64,000 nt of DNA from a bacterium (GCA_024233545.1 JACKPL010000001.1:1-64000); one strand, 5' to 3'; positions 41,387 to 51,783 are shown, numbered from the stretch's first letter. Notes: generated by a model from the sequence alone, not told the origin. Program-made: numbers and translations.

Positions 41387-44300
41387 GAATAGACACTTGG
41401 AAAGTAATGCTCTTTTTTCTTACCATTCTTATTATCGCATATAGAATTTATCCCACCCATATGGAAATGGCAACGTATTTTGAACGAAGTTTTATGTACC
41501 GGCAGGCATTGGAACAAATCACTGAACAAATTCGTGTTGCCCCCTCGATAGTCTCGTATAGCGAAGCGGCAAGGCTGAACGAACATATGGGAAACGTCGA
41601 AGAAGCAATAAATATTCATTATGAAGTGTTGAAGAATGAACCGATGAACAGAGACTCCCATGTCAACCTCATTCGCATGTATAAATGGAATCGTGATTAC
41701 AGAGCGGTAACACATGAATACGAGCGGTATTGTTCTTTGCTTGAAGAGCAAAATGACGGAACGCCCCAAATCAGTCTTTACAAAAAAGAGGTATATAGCG
41801 ATTTACAAGCAATATATTCGTATAACGGCGAGTATAAAAAATTGATAGAAGTTGTTGAGAAGCAGAACGCATTAAACCCGCATATTCCTGAATATTATGT
41901 TTATTTAATGAATCTCTACATGCGGGCGCGCGACCGCCAAAAAGCAATGGATATTGCTCTCAAAGCCTATGAGCGGTTTCCTGATGACCCGGTGGTTCTG
42001 CAGGATACTGTCTTTGTATGCATGTCATATGGAGATTTGCAAACCGCGCGGATAATACAGGAAAAAATCGTTTCAGCTTATCCGAAAGAAAAAAACTTTT
42101 GGCTTGCGTTGCTCAGCATAATCCATAAACAACGCGATTCCGATGGATTAGAGAATACATACCTGCGCATGATAGAACAATTCCCCAAAGATTATGCCCT
42201 CAAAGAGGGTGTGGCGTATCTTTATTATGAACAAGGCGATTTGCTTCATGCATCGAAAATATATATCAGCCTTCTCGAAGAATATCCCGAAAAAACCGAG
42301 TATATGAAACAGCTCGGCGAAATTTTCTCTACATTGAACAATACCGATTCAGCAATAATGTATTTTAAACAATTCTTACAGTTTGATCCTCAAGACATTT
42401 CGATTATTGAACGGTTGATTTCTCTCTTCATTCAGAAGAAAGAGTTTGCGCAAGCCGACACATATATAGAGCAATACCGTGCTTCTGCTCCTCAAACTGT
42501 AGGAACCCTTACTGCTCTCGCTGATTTTTATGAATGGACGTCACAACCCCTAAAAGCGGCACAGTGTTACGAAATACTCATTGCTGAAAGTCCGGAAAAT
42601 AGCGAATTTTTAATTCGAGCCGCTCATAATTATGAATGGGCACAGCAGTATGAAAAGGCAATACCGTTTATAGAGGAAGCGATACGTATTTTTCCCGGTG
42701 AACTGAATCATAAAATTACCGCACTCAATTTGTATGTGAATACAGGCAATAGCGAAAAAGCAGTCCACTATGCTCAAACTCTCATTGAACGCGACCCTGA
42801 TAATATTTCGCGTTATGAAGCGTTATTGGCACGGTTTTATGTAGAGAAAAAGAATTTCGAGCAGGCGTATCCTTACCTTCAAAACCTCTATCTGAGAAAT
42901 CCAAGCGATACGATACTCGCGGAGGAATTTGCATGGGTGTGCGAGTCGCTCAAAAAAGATTCACAAGCGATAGAGGTATACGAAAAATTGTTACAGTCCG
43001 GTACAGTTAAAAGAGAATGGATTGTTCCGCTGTTCAATTTATATATCACCCAAAACAGAATCGACGACATCCTTGATTTATATGAAAAACAGAAATCAGT
43101 AGTCTATAACGACCGCTCAGCGTTGCTTCTTGTTGCTCAGGCTTTTATTGAACAGAAAAACTATGATGCATCTCTTGAGATTCTGCAAAAAATTACCGCT
43201 GAACAGCCTACATTGGAAGAAATACGCAGAATAGGGACTATTTTCTATTTGAAAAAAGATTATGATCAAGCAGAACAGGTTTTTATCGAGCTTCTCGAAC
43301 AGTATCCCGACGATCCTGATATCCTGCAAACTCTTGTATCAATTTATTCGGAAGAAGGGAATTATCATAACGCTGTTCAGCTGATGGAACGGTATGTATC
43401 GAAACATATCAGTTATGAAGCGTTCTATACTCTTGCAGGACTCTATGAACAGAAAGGCGATGTGAGTTCTGCACAAAAGTATTATCAGAAAACACTTGAT
43501 GCGCTTGCTGTAATTCCTCAAACGGTAAAAACTATTAAAATGTCTGCGTTTTGTTTTCAAAAGACCGGCAAATATGAACGTGCGGCGGCTTATTACGAAG
43601 ATGCGATCCGGCAGGATAAATCCGATGTGCTCTTTTTCCGCGATTACATTGCGTATCTTGTCTTCGATAGAATGATGTATGCTCATGCCATTGCGATGGT
43701 TCTCTCTTCGCCGTCCGATGTCCAGAATGATACGGTGGTAGCACGGTATTGTGCGCAAGCACACATTGGGTTAAAACAGTTTGACTTCGCAGAAACGATC
43801 ATTTCAGATTTATTAAAACAGAGTCCGAATGATCCCGACCTGCTCATGGAAATGGCATTTATCATGCAGAGCAAAGGAAGATGGGATAATGCGCTGAAAA
43901 TATATCAAGACGTTATGCGGACACGAAACGGACGCGCAAAAGAAGCGGAAAAGGAAGCCCGCTCGTTGCTCAGAACGTATGCGCCTCAAGTTAGAACCGG
44001 TTATCTGCTGATTGAAGAAATCAATAAGGATACCACTGCTTTTTATTCGCAGTCTCAAGCGTATTTACTGCATAATCTTCTCGTTAGGGCAGGGTTTTCT
44101 CATTACCTTTTAAAAGATAAAACGAATATTGCTATTGGTAAAATCAAAGAAAATCTCACAGAATGGGGTATAGAGTTCGAGTACCTCATAAATCCCGATT
44201 GGTCGATACAATTCGGCCCGTTTGTTATTACCAATAGCCCGCAGGATATTTATTCGGCCACCTTTGGAATACAATACAATAATCACAAAGATTTATATGC

Positions 44301-44898
44301 CCGCTTAACCTATTCGCATGATGATAAATTGCTTGACCCTCGTTCCGCAGTGCCTTATGGAGGACGGTCGGATCATGTTGACTTTAACCTGAGTTGGGAT
44401 TTCAACGAAGTTGTTAAATTTTTGTTTGAAGGTGTTCATAACCAGTATAGGTTTTCCGATAATGTCCGGCAATTCGGTGTATCACGTTCACCGGGTACGC
44501 GCGATCATTTCATTGCGGGGATAGACATAGCATTCCTGCATGACCCGCGCATTGCTTTTCAATACCGTTATATCTGGGATGACACCCGCATCGACAGAGA
44601 TTTCGCCGCATTATTCCCCATCAGCGCTAAAACGCGTGGGCATGCGTTTCAGATTCATGGCGAACAGTATGTGACCGAAAAAATTTTCGTTCATGGCACA
44701 TTTCTTGTTGGACATGATGACGAACGAGACTTGTTCCTTGAAGACTTGGCGTCCTACGGGTATGAATTCGGCGGTGTCTTTCAAGTAACCGATTACTTTG
44801 AACTGGGCGGATACTATCAGTTCCGCTTCGAAAAAGGTTCCGACAGCCGATCCGGCCGAACTCATTATGCCGATGTGCACGGCGTCATACACTTCTAA
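41383..44898 (+). CDS. pelB: PelB-like outer-membrane export protein with TPR scaffold
   Basis: 1171 residues. One N-terminal membrane helix (about 8-24) is followed by a long tetratricopeptide superhelix (about 40-860), with many repeats of the form A..Y...L...P. The last 270 residues alternate aromatic and polar residues in beta-strand fashion and end in HGVIHF, a C-terminal Phe typical of outer-membrane barrels. Pseudomonas PelB has the same layout and nearly the same length (1193). The TPR region binds PelA and guides polymer to the barrel. Start overlaps the pelA stop. Confidence 0.92.
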   Translation: MRIDTWKVMLFFLTILIIAYRIYPTHMEMATYFERSFMYRQALEQITEQIRVAPSIVSYSEAARLNEHMGNVEEAINIHYEVLKNEPMNRDSHVNLIRMYKWNRDYRAVTHEYERYCSLLEEQNDGTPQISLYKKEVYSDLQAIYSYNGEYKKLIEVVEKQNALNPHIPEYYVYLMNLYMRARDRQKAMDIALKAYERFPDDPVVLQDTVFVCMSYGDLQTARIIQEKIVSAYPKEKNFWLALLSIIHKQRDSDGLENTYLRMIEQFPKDYALKEGVAYLYYEQGDLLHASKIYISLLEEYPEKTEYMKQLGEIFSTLNNTDSAIMYFKQFLQFDPQDISIIERLISLFIQKKEFAQADTYIEQYRASAPQTVGTLTALADFYEWTSQPLKAAQCYEILIAESPENSEFLIRAAHNYEWAQQYEKAIPFIEEAIRIFPGELNHKITALNLYVNTGNSEKAVHYAQTLIERDPDNISRYEALLARFYVEKKNFEQAYPYLQNLYLRNPSDTILAEEFAWVCESLKKDSQAIEVYEKLLQSGTVKREWIVPLFNLYITQNRIDDILDLYEKQKSVVYNDRSALLLVAQAFIEQKNYDASLEILQKITAEQPTLEEIRRIGTIFYLKKDYDQAEQVFIELLEQYPDDPDILQTLVSIYSEEGNYHNAVQLMERYVSKHISYEAFYTLAGLYEQKGDVSSAQKYYQKTLDALAVIPQTVKTIKMSAFCFQKTGKYERAAAYYEDAIRQDKSDVLFFRDYIAYLVFDRMMYAHAIAMVLSSPSDVQNDTVVARYCAQAHIGLKQFDFAETIISDLLKQSPNDPDLLMEMAFIMQSKGRWDNALKIYQDVMRTRNGRAKEAEKEARSLLRTYAPQVRTGYLLIEEINKDTTAFYSQSQAYLLHNLLVRAGFSHYLLKDKTNIAIGKIKENLTEWGIEFEYLINPDWSIQFGPFVITNSPQDIYSATFGIQYNNHKDLYARLTYSHDDKLLDPRSAVPYGGRSDHVDFNLSWDFNEVVKFLFEGVHNQYRFSDNVRQFGVSRSPGTRDHFIAGIDIAFLHDPRIAFQYRYIWDDTRIDRDFAALFPISAKTRGHAFQIHGEQYVTEKIFVHGTFLVGHDDERDLFLEDLASYGYEFGGVFQVTDYFELGGYYQFRFEKGSDSRSGRTHYADVHGVIHF

Positions 44899-44954
44899 CC
44901 TGTCCGTTACACCAATTGTACAACACATCATAATAAAAGCGGAGTAACTCTGCC

Positions 44955-45551
44955 ATGAATGCTTCTATAAATCCGACGATTCCACAAAGATGGATTGTGT
45001 GTATGCTTGTTCTGTTTTTATACAGTGGCTGTGAATATTCCCGTCATTCTCAGCGGGTAACAGTAAACGTAACCGAGCAGTTTGCCCTTGCTGTATTGCC
45101 GTTCAACAACCAAACAAACCAAATGGGTGCAGGAAAAATAGTGACAGAACTGTTTACAACTGAATTGATAACACAACGCAATGTTACATTATCTCCACAG
45201 GAAAAGGCAGAATCGCTTCTTTCAGATCAAACTGCTACGGCGGATGAGATTTTTTACCGCTATCAGTTGAAAGAACTCAGAGAAAAATTATCTGCCGCCG
45301 CTGTCGTTAAAGGAACAGTAACCGAGTTTGTGTATAAAAAAGGAATTCGCGAACGGCCGGTTGTGGGATTAGACATAAAAATAATCAGTTTGCAGGACGG
45401 AAACATTCTTTGGGCTGGCAGTTATACTCGTGAAGAGTTGAGTTTTCTCTTTTATGAAGGTTCTTTAAATAGCACTGCACAGCGGATGTGCCGAAAAATA
45501 GCCGGAACAATCAGCCGGTCTTTCAAGTTTAAAGAGGTGAAAAATGAATAA
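44955..45551 (+). CDS. pelC: PelC-like outer-membrane lipoprotein
   Basis: 198 residues with a lipoprotein signal ending in LYSGC (Cys26). The rest (AVLPFNNQTN, GKIVTELFTTELI, AVVKGTVTEFVY, GNILWAGSY) matches the PelC/GNA1162-like fold. In Pseudomonas, PelC forms a twelve-subunit ring under the PelB barrel that draws the cationic polymer outward. It follows pelB by 56 nt, with GGAG at 44941, and overlaps the next gene by 8 nt. Confidence 0.87.
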   Translation: MNASINPTIPQRWIVCMLVLFLYSGCEYSRHSQRVTVNVTEQFALAVLPFNNQTNQMGAGKIVTELFTTELITQRNVTLSPQEKAESLLSDQTATADEIFYRYQLKELREKLSAAAVVKGTVTEFVYKKGIRERPVVGLDIKIISLQDGNILWAGSYTREELSFLFYEGSLNSTAQRMCRKIAGTISRSFKFKEVKNE

Positions 45552-45921
45552 AAAAGTATTGATAATCGACAATGACCGCGATCTTACAGCGGTATTACGG
45601 TCATCATTAGAATTCATCGACTGTGAAGTGATAACTGCAGAAAATGTGGCGGAAGCAAGCAGAATACTTCGAGACCAACCTCCCGATATCGTTATAGCCG
45701 AGATATTGTTTCCGCATTTAAATGTGCTCGATTTGGTATATCAGCTCAGCGATATAGGAGTGCCGATGATTATTACCGGTATAAAATCATTAGACTGTGA
45801 AGAACGGAAAAGAGTCTTCTGTAATCAAGTGCCGTTCTTCCAAAAACCGATATTGCCCAATATTCTTGTGGAAAAGGTACAGCAATTATTGAATGAAAAG
45901 CATATTTCGCACAGCAATTAG
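45544..45921 (+). CDS. Stand-alone receiver domain, phospho-Asp replaced by Glu
   Basis: 125 residues, a single REC domain with no output domain. The acidic pair region (VLIIDNDRD, D9/D11), the Thr (IITG, T78) and the Lys (FFQKPI, K101) are in place, but the strand-3 position that should be Asp is E53 (PDIVIAEILFP). Glu at this site often mimics the phosphorylated state or marks a pseudo-receiver. It is embedded between pelC (8-nt overlap) and pelD (29-nt overlap), so it is surely co-translated with the Pel machinery. It is not one of the classical pel genes. Likely role: a protein-interaction module controlling PelD or a neighbouring factor; this is inference. Confidence 0.88.
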   Translation: MNKKVLIIDNDRDLTAVLRSSLEFIDCEVITAENVAEASRILRDQPPDIVIAEILFPHLNVLDLVYQLSDIGVPMIITGIKSLDCEERKRVFCNQVPFFQKPILPNILVEKVQQLLNEKHISHSN

Positions 45922-47287
45922 TGAAACTGTAGGCGCTTTAGGGCTCTTGCTATTGGCAAACTGGCTTGGATGGAAATCTCAACTTGGGTTTTACCAGATC
46001 GAGCCGAATCCGATGTGTATTGTCGTCCTTCTTATGGCGGCTCGGTACGGATCGTTTGCGGGCTTTTTCTCCGCGGGATGTTCCGGGCTTGTGCTCGGTA
46101 TAGCCATTACCCTCAAGTCCGGCCAAAACGGATTTTATGACCCGTATCTTATTAAATACGGTTTTTTGTTTTTCCTGATCGGTTATGTGATCGGAGAAAT
46201 CAGGCAGAAGTATATCCGCTATGAAAAACGTTTAGAAGGATCGCTTGATAAACAGCGGTCTGTCTATCAGGAATTGGAAGAAGAAAAACGGCGGATTGAA
46301 AGAATAAATAAAGAAATGGAATCGCGTATTCTCGATGATGTCTCGTCATTTGCAAGCCTCTACGAAACGACAAAACATTTACAGTCATTCGACCTCGAAC
46401 ATATTTATCAGGCGTTTCTTGATATCCTTGTTCAGTATCTTGAGGTAGAGGCATGTTCGCTGTTTCTGCTCGAAGGGGATAACCTCATTCTAAAACAATC
46501 GCGCGGAGGCGAACAGGTTGAGACAATTCCTATTATGTTTGATGATGGTATTATTGCACGGTGTGTCAAACAGAAACATGCTATGAGTATTAAAGACATG
46601 CTGATTGCAGGCAATGATTATGCTTTTTCGCTTAATGAATCCATTATGGCGGCTCCGTTGGTTACCGCTTCAGGCGATGTGCTGGGAGCTATTTCAATTG
46701 AACGGCTTCCTTTTATGCGTATTACCGGTTCATCGATGAAAATATTTTCCATGTTGGCAGAGTGGGTGAGCAGTGATATCGAAAATGCTTTATATTTTCA
46801 GGAAGTAAAAAAGAAAAATATTCTCGATGAAGTATTGAATATCTATACCTATGACTACCTGATTCATCGCCTTATGCAGGAATTTCACCGGGCCGAGCGA
46901 TATAAAATCCCACTCTCAGTCGTTCTGATTCAAGTCAAAGAATTGGAAAAAATGGATTTGCTAAAACAATCAAAAATACTCAAATTCCTTGCCGCAGGTT
47001 TAAATAAATGTTTGCGGCTGACCGATATCGTAACCCAATACAACGATTCAATTCCATTTTGTATTATTCTTACCACAACAGATTATGATCAGGCGAAATT
47101 AGCTATGAACAGGATACTCGGTATGTTTAAAGGAATCGGAATAGACACTATCAATAGCGGGTTGCCGCTGGAACTCGAATACGGCATCGGTTCTTATGAG
47201 AGCTCTCTAAAATCGCATGAACAGTTAATGGAAAACGCTGAAAAAGATATGAAAAAATGCACGGCAAGTTTACGTTTATCGAATTAG
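45893..47287 (+). CDS. pelD: PelD-like c-di-GMP receptor
   Basis: 464 residues: N-terminal membrane helices (about 8-105), a short coiled coil (about 110-150), a GAF domain (about 165-310) and a degenerate GGDEF domain. The active-site motif is replaced by QYNDSIPF, while RLTD (R375-D378) sits exactly at the inhibitory RxxD site five residues ahead. This is how PelD of Pseudomonas binds c-di-GMP and switches on polymer synthesis by PelF. Length agrees (455). The start overlaps the receiver gene by 29 nt with no clear ribosome site, pointing to translational coupling. Confidence 0.9.
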   Translation: MKSIFRTAISETVGALGLLLLANWLGWKSQLGFYQIEPNPMCIVVLLMAARYGSFAGFFSAGCSGLVLGIAITLKSGQNGFYDPYLIKYGFLFFLIGYVIGEIRQKYIRYEKRLEGSLDKQRSVYQELEEEKRRIERINKEMESRILDDVSSFASLYETTKHLQSFDLEHIYQAFLDILVQYLEVEACSLFLLEGDNLILKQSRGGEQVETIPIMFDDGIIARCVKQKHAMSIKDMLIAGNDYAFSLNESIMAAPLVTASGDVLGAISIERLPFMRITGSSMKIFSMLAEWVSSDIENALYFQEVKKKNILDEVLNIYTYDYLIHRLMQEFHRAERYKIPLSVVLIQVKELEKMDLLKQSKILKFLAAGLNKCLRLTDIVTQYNDSIPFCIILTTTDYDQAKLAMNRILGMFKGIGIDTINSGLPLELEYGIGSYESSLKSHEQLMENAEKDMKKCTASLRLSN

Positions 47288-48300
47288 CAATTGTGATCGG
47301 TTCGTGCATTAGCGCGGCTGTAATCCATGCGCATGTATTGAAAGAAATGCTTGCTTTAGAGCCATTGCTTCCGCTATGGGCATATTCGGTATTATATTTC
47401 CTAGGACCGGCAATTTTGGCAGGAGGCTTTATGCTTTTAAAGAGAAAAGAACGTTCATTGTTTTCAGTGCTGTCTCTTTTTTTCGGTGTGCTCCTGCCGT
47501 TAGCGGGAGTTCTAAGCGTAACCGCTATTTTCTTTTACCGAATGTTGGGCGACAGAACGAAAGAATTGTTCTATGAAGATACCCAAGAACAGTATGAAGA
47601 CGTTTTTGAAGATGAAGAAATTATTCGCAAAGCGATAAAAGAAAATGAAGAAGAAACATTGCGCCGGCAAATTGACGCTGAGTCGTTTAGCGATATTTTA
47701 ATGTCCAAAAACGGGAACTTGAAACGCGACGCAATAGAAAAATTAGCAATGCGGGATAATAAAGAGTCAATATACCTCTTAAAAAGAACATTGGTTAAAG
47801 ACCCCGATGCGGAAATGCGGTTTTTTGCAGGTAACGCATTAAAAAAAGTCGAAGAAGGATTCCAAAACCAAATTCAAGCATTGAATGACAATATTCAGCA
47901 AAACCCTGCAGGGTTTGAAAATTATTTCAAACTTGCACGGTTGTATTTACGGTTATTCCGTGCCGAATTGTCCGGTGACAGCATTCAGCATTTCTGCCTG
48001 TTGCAAGCGACGGATGCGATTACTTCCGCGCTCGATATTGAACCAAATAACATTGAAGCGTTGATAGAAGCAGGAAAAATTAAAATTGCTCAGCGAGCAT
48101 ACAAAGAAGCATTGGAATACTTGGAGAAAGCGGAAAAAATCGAACCCACTAGCTGGCAAGTATTGATTTGGCGATGCGAAGCGGATTTCTTTCTGGGCAA
48201 TTTTCAGGCGATAAAAAAAGCCTGCAAAGTTATAGTGCAGGAAAATCCGCCGTGGAAACTGGTTAACAACGTAACACATTTTTGGTTGAACAATGCCTAA
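47257..48300 (+). CDS. pelE: PelE-like membrane TPR protein
   Basis: 347 residues. Two to three membrane helices in the first 100 residues, an acidic linker (YEDTQEQYEDVFEDEE), a HEAT-like stretch (LKRDAIEKLAM, DPDAEMRFFAGNAL) and TPR repeats in the last 130 residues. PelE in Pseudomonas has membrane helices plus TPRs and forms the inner-membrane complex with PelD, PelF and PelG. It overlaps pelD by 31 nt and the HEAT gene by 8 nt. Identity rests on layout and position more than on sequence. Confidence 0.78.
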   Translation: MHGKFTFIELAIVIGSCISAAVIHAHVLKEMLALEPLLPLWAYSVLYFLGPAILAGGFMLLKRKERSLFSVLSLFFGVLLPLAGVLSVTAIFFYRMLGDRTKELFYEDTQEQYEDVFEDEEIIRKAIKENEEETLRRQIDAESFSDILMSKNGNLKRDAIEKLAMRDNKESIYLLKRTLVKDPDAEMRFFAGNALKKVEEGFQNQIQALNDNIQQNPAGFENYFKLARLYLRLFRAELSGDSIQHFCLLQATDAITSALDIEPNNIEALIEAGKIKIAQRAYKEALEYLEKAEKIEPTSWQVLIWRCEADFFLGNFQAIKKACKVIVQENPPWKLVNNVTHFWLNNA

Positions 48301-50275
48301 GAGTATAAAAGAAACGCTTAAAGAACAGCTTCTCAGTCCCAATGACCATGTAAGAGATACGGTGTTGGAATCTCTCATGAAAGGGTATACCAGCGAAGCG
48401 CGAGATGTTCTTGACCAAATAATATACGGCAATGACACGATTCTCAAAATATATCTCTGCAGGTATATCAGTAAATATGCTCATACACGTAAAGGATTGC
48501 TGATACTTCAAGAATTGATGAAAAATAAAAATGAAAGCTTGCGCAAAGAGGCAGAAGAAGCATTTGATAAAATTGAATCAATGGAAAAACGAGCGGTCTG
48601 TTTGCAAATGCTCCAATCGGATTTGGAATGGGTTGTTGATTTTGCCGTTGACCAAGTTCAAAAGTACCATTACAGGGCGGCAATTGAGCATTTAATGAGG
48701 ATTTATGATGCCATCGGCGACGATACTTCCGAAGAGGATGTATCGCGTAAAATAAAAATTATCCGCGTATTGCGCCAGATGCGCCGGACAGAATCAATTA
48801 AAACGCTCTTTAAAATGAGTGAGACTGACAACGAAAAAATTTTATATGAAGTTATTTATACGCTCGGGCTATTTTCACGGCATATAAAACCGTTTCGTTT
48901 TTTATCGTATATGCGGCATAAGTCAGCGACAATCCGAAAGGTTACGGTATGGGTTTTGAACCGGTATAAGTCAAAAAAAATCCGGCGTGACCTGATCGAT
49001 CATTTCTTCCTTGAAAAAAACCCTTTTGTTAAAAATGAAATCATCGATGGATTGTCAGGGTTCAATGATTACAAAATTGCGCGTGCGTTGCTTCACATGG
49101 CGGTTCATGGCGAATCGAATGTGAGGCTCTTAGCGGAAAGCGCGCTGTATAGATTATCGAAGAAAATGAAATATGCGCTTTTCAAACAGTATAAATCTCA
49201 TAAAAATGTGAAAGTCAGAGTATGTGTAACGTTAAACTCATCCCAATGCGAAGGGCGTAAAATGCATCGCCTGCTCTGTTCAATCTTGACCGATGATGAA
49301 AGCCCTCATGTTCGTGCGGCGGCGGCAGAGTCGTTAAGCATGAGGGCAAACCGTTCGGTTGTGCAAAATCTGTATAACGCTTTTATGTCGGATTCTGATG
49401 AATTGGTACGGTATACCGCACTCATGGGATTAACACGGCTTTGGAATCATGACGATGAAAATGATATCCGGAATGTTCTCGAATTGTCCGAAGATGACGA
49501 TACCCAAGCAATTATCATTGCACTCAGGTTTATTCAGAAAAAAATATTACGCGAAAACTGGAGCATTTCAACATCGATTGCGGATCGTGCCTTGTTTCGC
49601 GTAAGCTCAAAAAATCCGCAAATTCGATATCTTAGTATGGAGATTCTTTGCCTTGTCAGAGACAAACGAGCGCTGATTCCTCTCGTTGAATGCTATATGA
49701 ATGCTGAAATGCCTGCGGAAAAACAGATGATTTTGACAGCTGTCGAAAAGATAATTTATGATGACCCCATGGTTCTTTTCGGGTTTCTTATTCAAGCGCG
49801 CCGAAGAAAACCGGTATTCTGCGCTATCCTTGAAATAATGAGCAAAGTTACGTTAAATAAAAACTATCATTACGAAATCGTTCTTCAGCTTGCCATGTTG
49901 TTTTTGCGCGAGCAGGTAAAAGCGCTGAAAGTAAAAATAGTAAGTGCATTTTTTACTATTTTTCAAGCGGTCTATCATACTATTCCCGAATTAGCGGAAG
50001 TCGGCAATGAACATTGGATTCAGGTCATTTTGCGCTGTGCTAAGTATGCGCGTGAAGAAGAGTTAGCCATCTTCGGAGCAGATATTTTCCTGAAAAATAT
50101 TAACCATTCCGATTGTGCGGTTCAAAAAATTGTGATTATTATGCTTGGCATATTGGAGGAAGAAAGAGCAATCAAAGATTTAACCGAAATCTCTCTTTCG
50201 CATAAATCGCCTGTTATTAGGCAACTTGCACGGGAGTCATTGGCAAAGATAATATCAGTGGGGAATGCGGCATGA
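48293..50275 (+). CDS. HEAT-repeat scaffold protein in the pel operon
   Basis: 660 residues with no signal peptide or membrane helix, built almost entirely of HEAT-like helical pairs. At least twelve show the pattern [DNS]..x.VR..A...L, for example NDHVRDTVLESL, SATIRKVTVWVL, SNVRLLAESAL, SPHVRAAAAESL, DELVRYTALMGL, SPVIRQLARESL. Such solenoids bind proteins. It overlaps pelE by 8 nt and pelF by 4 nt (ATGA), so it is an integral operon member. Classical Pel systems have no such protein; it may dock PelF to PelD/PelE on the cytoplasmic side. That role is inference. Confidence 0.85.
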   Translation: MPKSIKETLKEQLLSPNDHVRDTVLESLMKGYTSEARDVLDQIIYGNDTILKIYLCRYISKYAHTRKGLLILQELMKNKNESLRKEAEEAFDKIESMEKRAVCLQMLQSDLEWVVDFAVDQVQKYHYRAAIEHLMRIYDAIGDDTSEEDVSRKIKIIRVLRQMRRTESIKTLFKMSETDNEKILYEVIYTLGLFSRHIKPFRFLSYMRHKSATIRKVTVWVLNRYKSKKIRRDLIDHFFLEKNPFVKNEIIDGLSGFNDYKIARALLHMAVHGESNVRLLAESALYRLSKKMKYALFKQYKSHKNVKVRVCVTLNSSQCEGRKMHRLLCSILTDDESPHVRAAAAESLSMRANRSVVQNLYNAFMSDSDELVRYTALMGLTRLWNHDDENDIRNVLELSEDDDTQAIIIALRFIQKKILRENWSISTSIADRALFRVSSKNPQIRYLSMEILCLVRDKRALIPLVECYMNAEMPAEKQMILTAVEKIIYDDPMVLFGFLIQARRRKPVFCAILEIMSKVTLNKNYHYEIVLQLAMLFLREQVKALKVKIVSAFFTIFQAVYHTIPELAEVGNEHWIQVILRCAKYAREEELAIFGADIFLKNINHSDCAVQKIVIIMLGILEEERAIKDLTEISLSHKSPVIRQLARESLAKIISVGNAA

Positions 50276-51774
50276 GCAGGTCAAGCGATGTCTGTTTAAT
50301 TTTGGAAGGGACATATCCGTATGTTGCGGGAGGTGTCTCATCGTGGGTGCATCAGTTGATTACGGCAATGCATGATATTCGTTTCTCCCTGCTGATAATC
50401 ATGCCGTCGAGGGATTATATCCGCGAAATGAAATATTCTGTCCCTCCCAATCTTGTTGAAATACGCCATGTGTTTATTCACGATTACGAAACATCTGTCC
50501 CGTCGCCGTGGAAAGTAAGAAAAAGAAAAAAAGATATATTCAAACAACTCGAGAATGTTATTGTCAAAAGCTTAAAAGGCAACATCGAAGATTATCCTGA
50601 TTTAATCCGTCTCTTTATACCGGGGCCAAACGGTAAACAGATTCTTAACTTAAACGACCTTATTTATTCCACCGATTCATGGCAGATGCTGGTTAATCTT
50701 TACAAACATTATGATCTTTCCGTTTCGTTTATCGATTATTTCTGGACATATCGGTTTACGGTGCTTCCTCTTATACAATTATTCAATGTAGACATTCCCA
50801 ATGCGCCGATATACCATGCTATTTCAACAGGATACGCCGGAATACTCGGCGCGGCGGCAAGCATATGCAATAAAAGCGTACTTTTGATTACCGAACACGG
50901 CATCTATTCCAAAGAACGGAAAATTGAAATCGCCCAAGCAACATGGATATACGATGAACGCGAGGAAAGCATTCGCCCTCAAGAAGAATTAAGCTATTTT
51001 AAGAAATGGTGGATTACGTTTTTTGAACTTCTTTCACGGGTTTCTTATGAATATGCCAGCGAAATTATCACGTTGTTCGGAGGCAACCAGTTGGAGCAAA
51101 TCAAATGCGGCGCTGATGAATCGAAGTTGTCAATTATTCCCAACGGCATCGATATGAATAAATTTTTCCCCATAGAACGGCATATCGATGAAAATGACGA
51201 TCATTTTGTCATTGGGTTTGTCGGCAGAGTAGTGCCTATCAAAGATGTGAAAACATTTATAAAATCAATAAAAGTTGTGCTCGATTATTTGCCCAATATT
51301 CAAGTGCTGATCATCGGGCCGACCGATGAAGATGAAGACTATTTTGAAGAATGTGTTCAGTTATGCGATATGCTGTTCCTTGATAAGGTTATCAAATTTA
51401 CCGGCAAAGTAAACATAGCTGAGTATTATCCGAAAATTGATTTGGTCGTTTTAACAAGCGAAAGCGAAGCACAGCCTTTAGTAATCCTTGAAGCCAATGC
51501 AATGGGAATTCCTGTTGTTGCCTCGGATGTCGGAGCCTGTGAGGAACTCTGTTTCGGAAGAACCCTCGAAGACCAAGCATTAGGTGTGTCAGGATACATC
51601 ACCGGTGTGAGCGATCCTGATGACACTGCGGCGGCAATTGTCGAAATTTTATCGAATCCCGATCTCTACAATTCTATGAGCAAATCCGGCATAGAGAGAG
51701 TGCGTAAATTTTACGGGCAAAATGATTTATTTGCCCAATACCTTAATTTGTACGAAAAATATATGTATTGGTAG
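50272..51774 (+). CDS. pelF: PelF glycosyltransferase (GT4)
   Basis: 500 residues. The start LILEGTYPYVAGGVSSWVHQL is the hallmark of PelF, a soluble GT-B enzyme that polymerises Pel from UDP-sugar (UDP-GalNAc in Pseudomonas). The C-terminal half has IGFVGRVVPIKD, then SEAQPLVILEANAMGIPVVA with the two Glu of the EX7E motif, and GACEEL. Length fits the family (507). Overlaps the HEAT gene by 4 nt; pelG follows after 9 nt. Confidence 0.95.
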   Translation: MSRSSDVCLILEGTYPYVAGGVSSWVHQLITAMHDIRFSLLIIMPSRDYIREMKYSVPPNLVEIRHVFIHDYETSVPSPWKVRKRKKDIFKQLENVIVKSLKGNIEDYPDLIRLFIPGPNGKQILNLNDLIYSTDSWQMLVNLYKHYDLSVSFIDYFWTYRFTVLPLIQLFNVDIPNAPIYHAISTGYAGILGAAASICNKSVLLITEHGIYSKERKIEIAQATWIYDEREESIRPQEELSYFKKWWITFFELLSRVSYEYASEIITLFGGNQLEQIKCGADESKLSIIPNGIDMNKFFPIERHIDENDDHFVIGFVGRVVPIKDVKTFIKSIKVVLDYLPNIQVLIIGPTDEDEDYFEECVQLCDMLFLDKVIKFTGKVNIAEYYPKIDLVVLTSESEAQPLVILEANAMGIPVVASDVGACEELCFGRTLEDQALGVSGYITGVSDPDDTAAAIVEILSNPDLYNSMSKSGIERVRKFYGQNDLFAQYLNLYEKYMYW

Positions 51775-51783
51775 GAAGAAACT

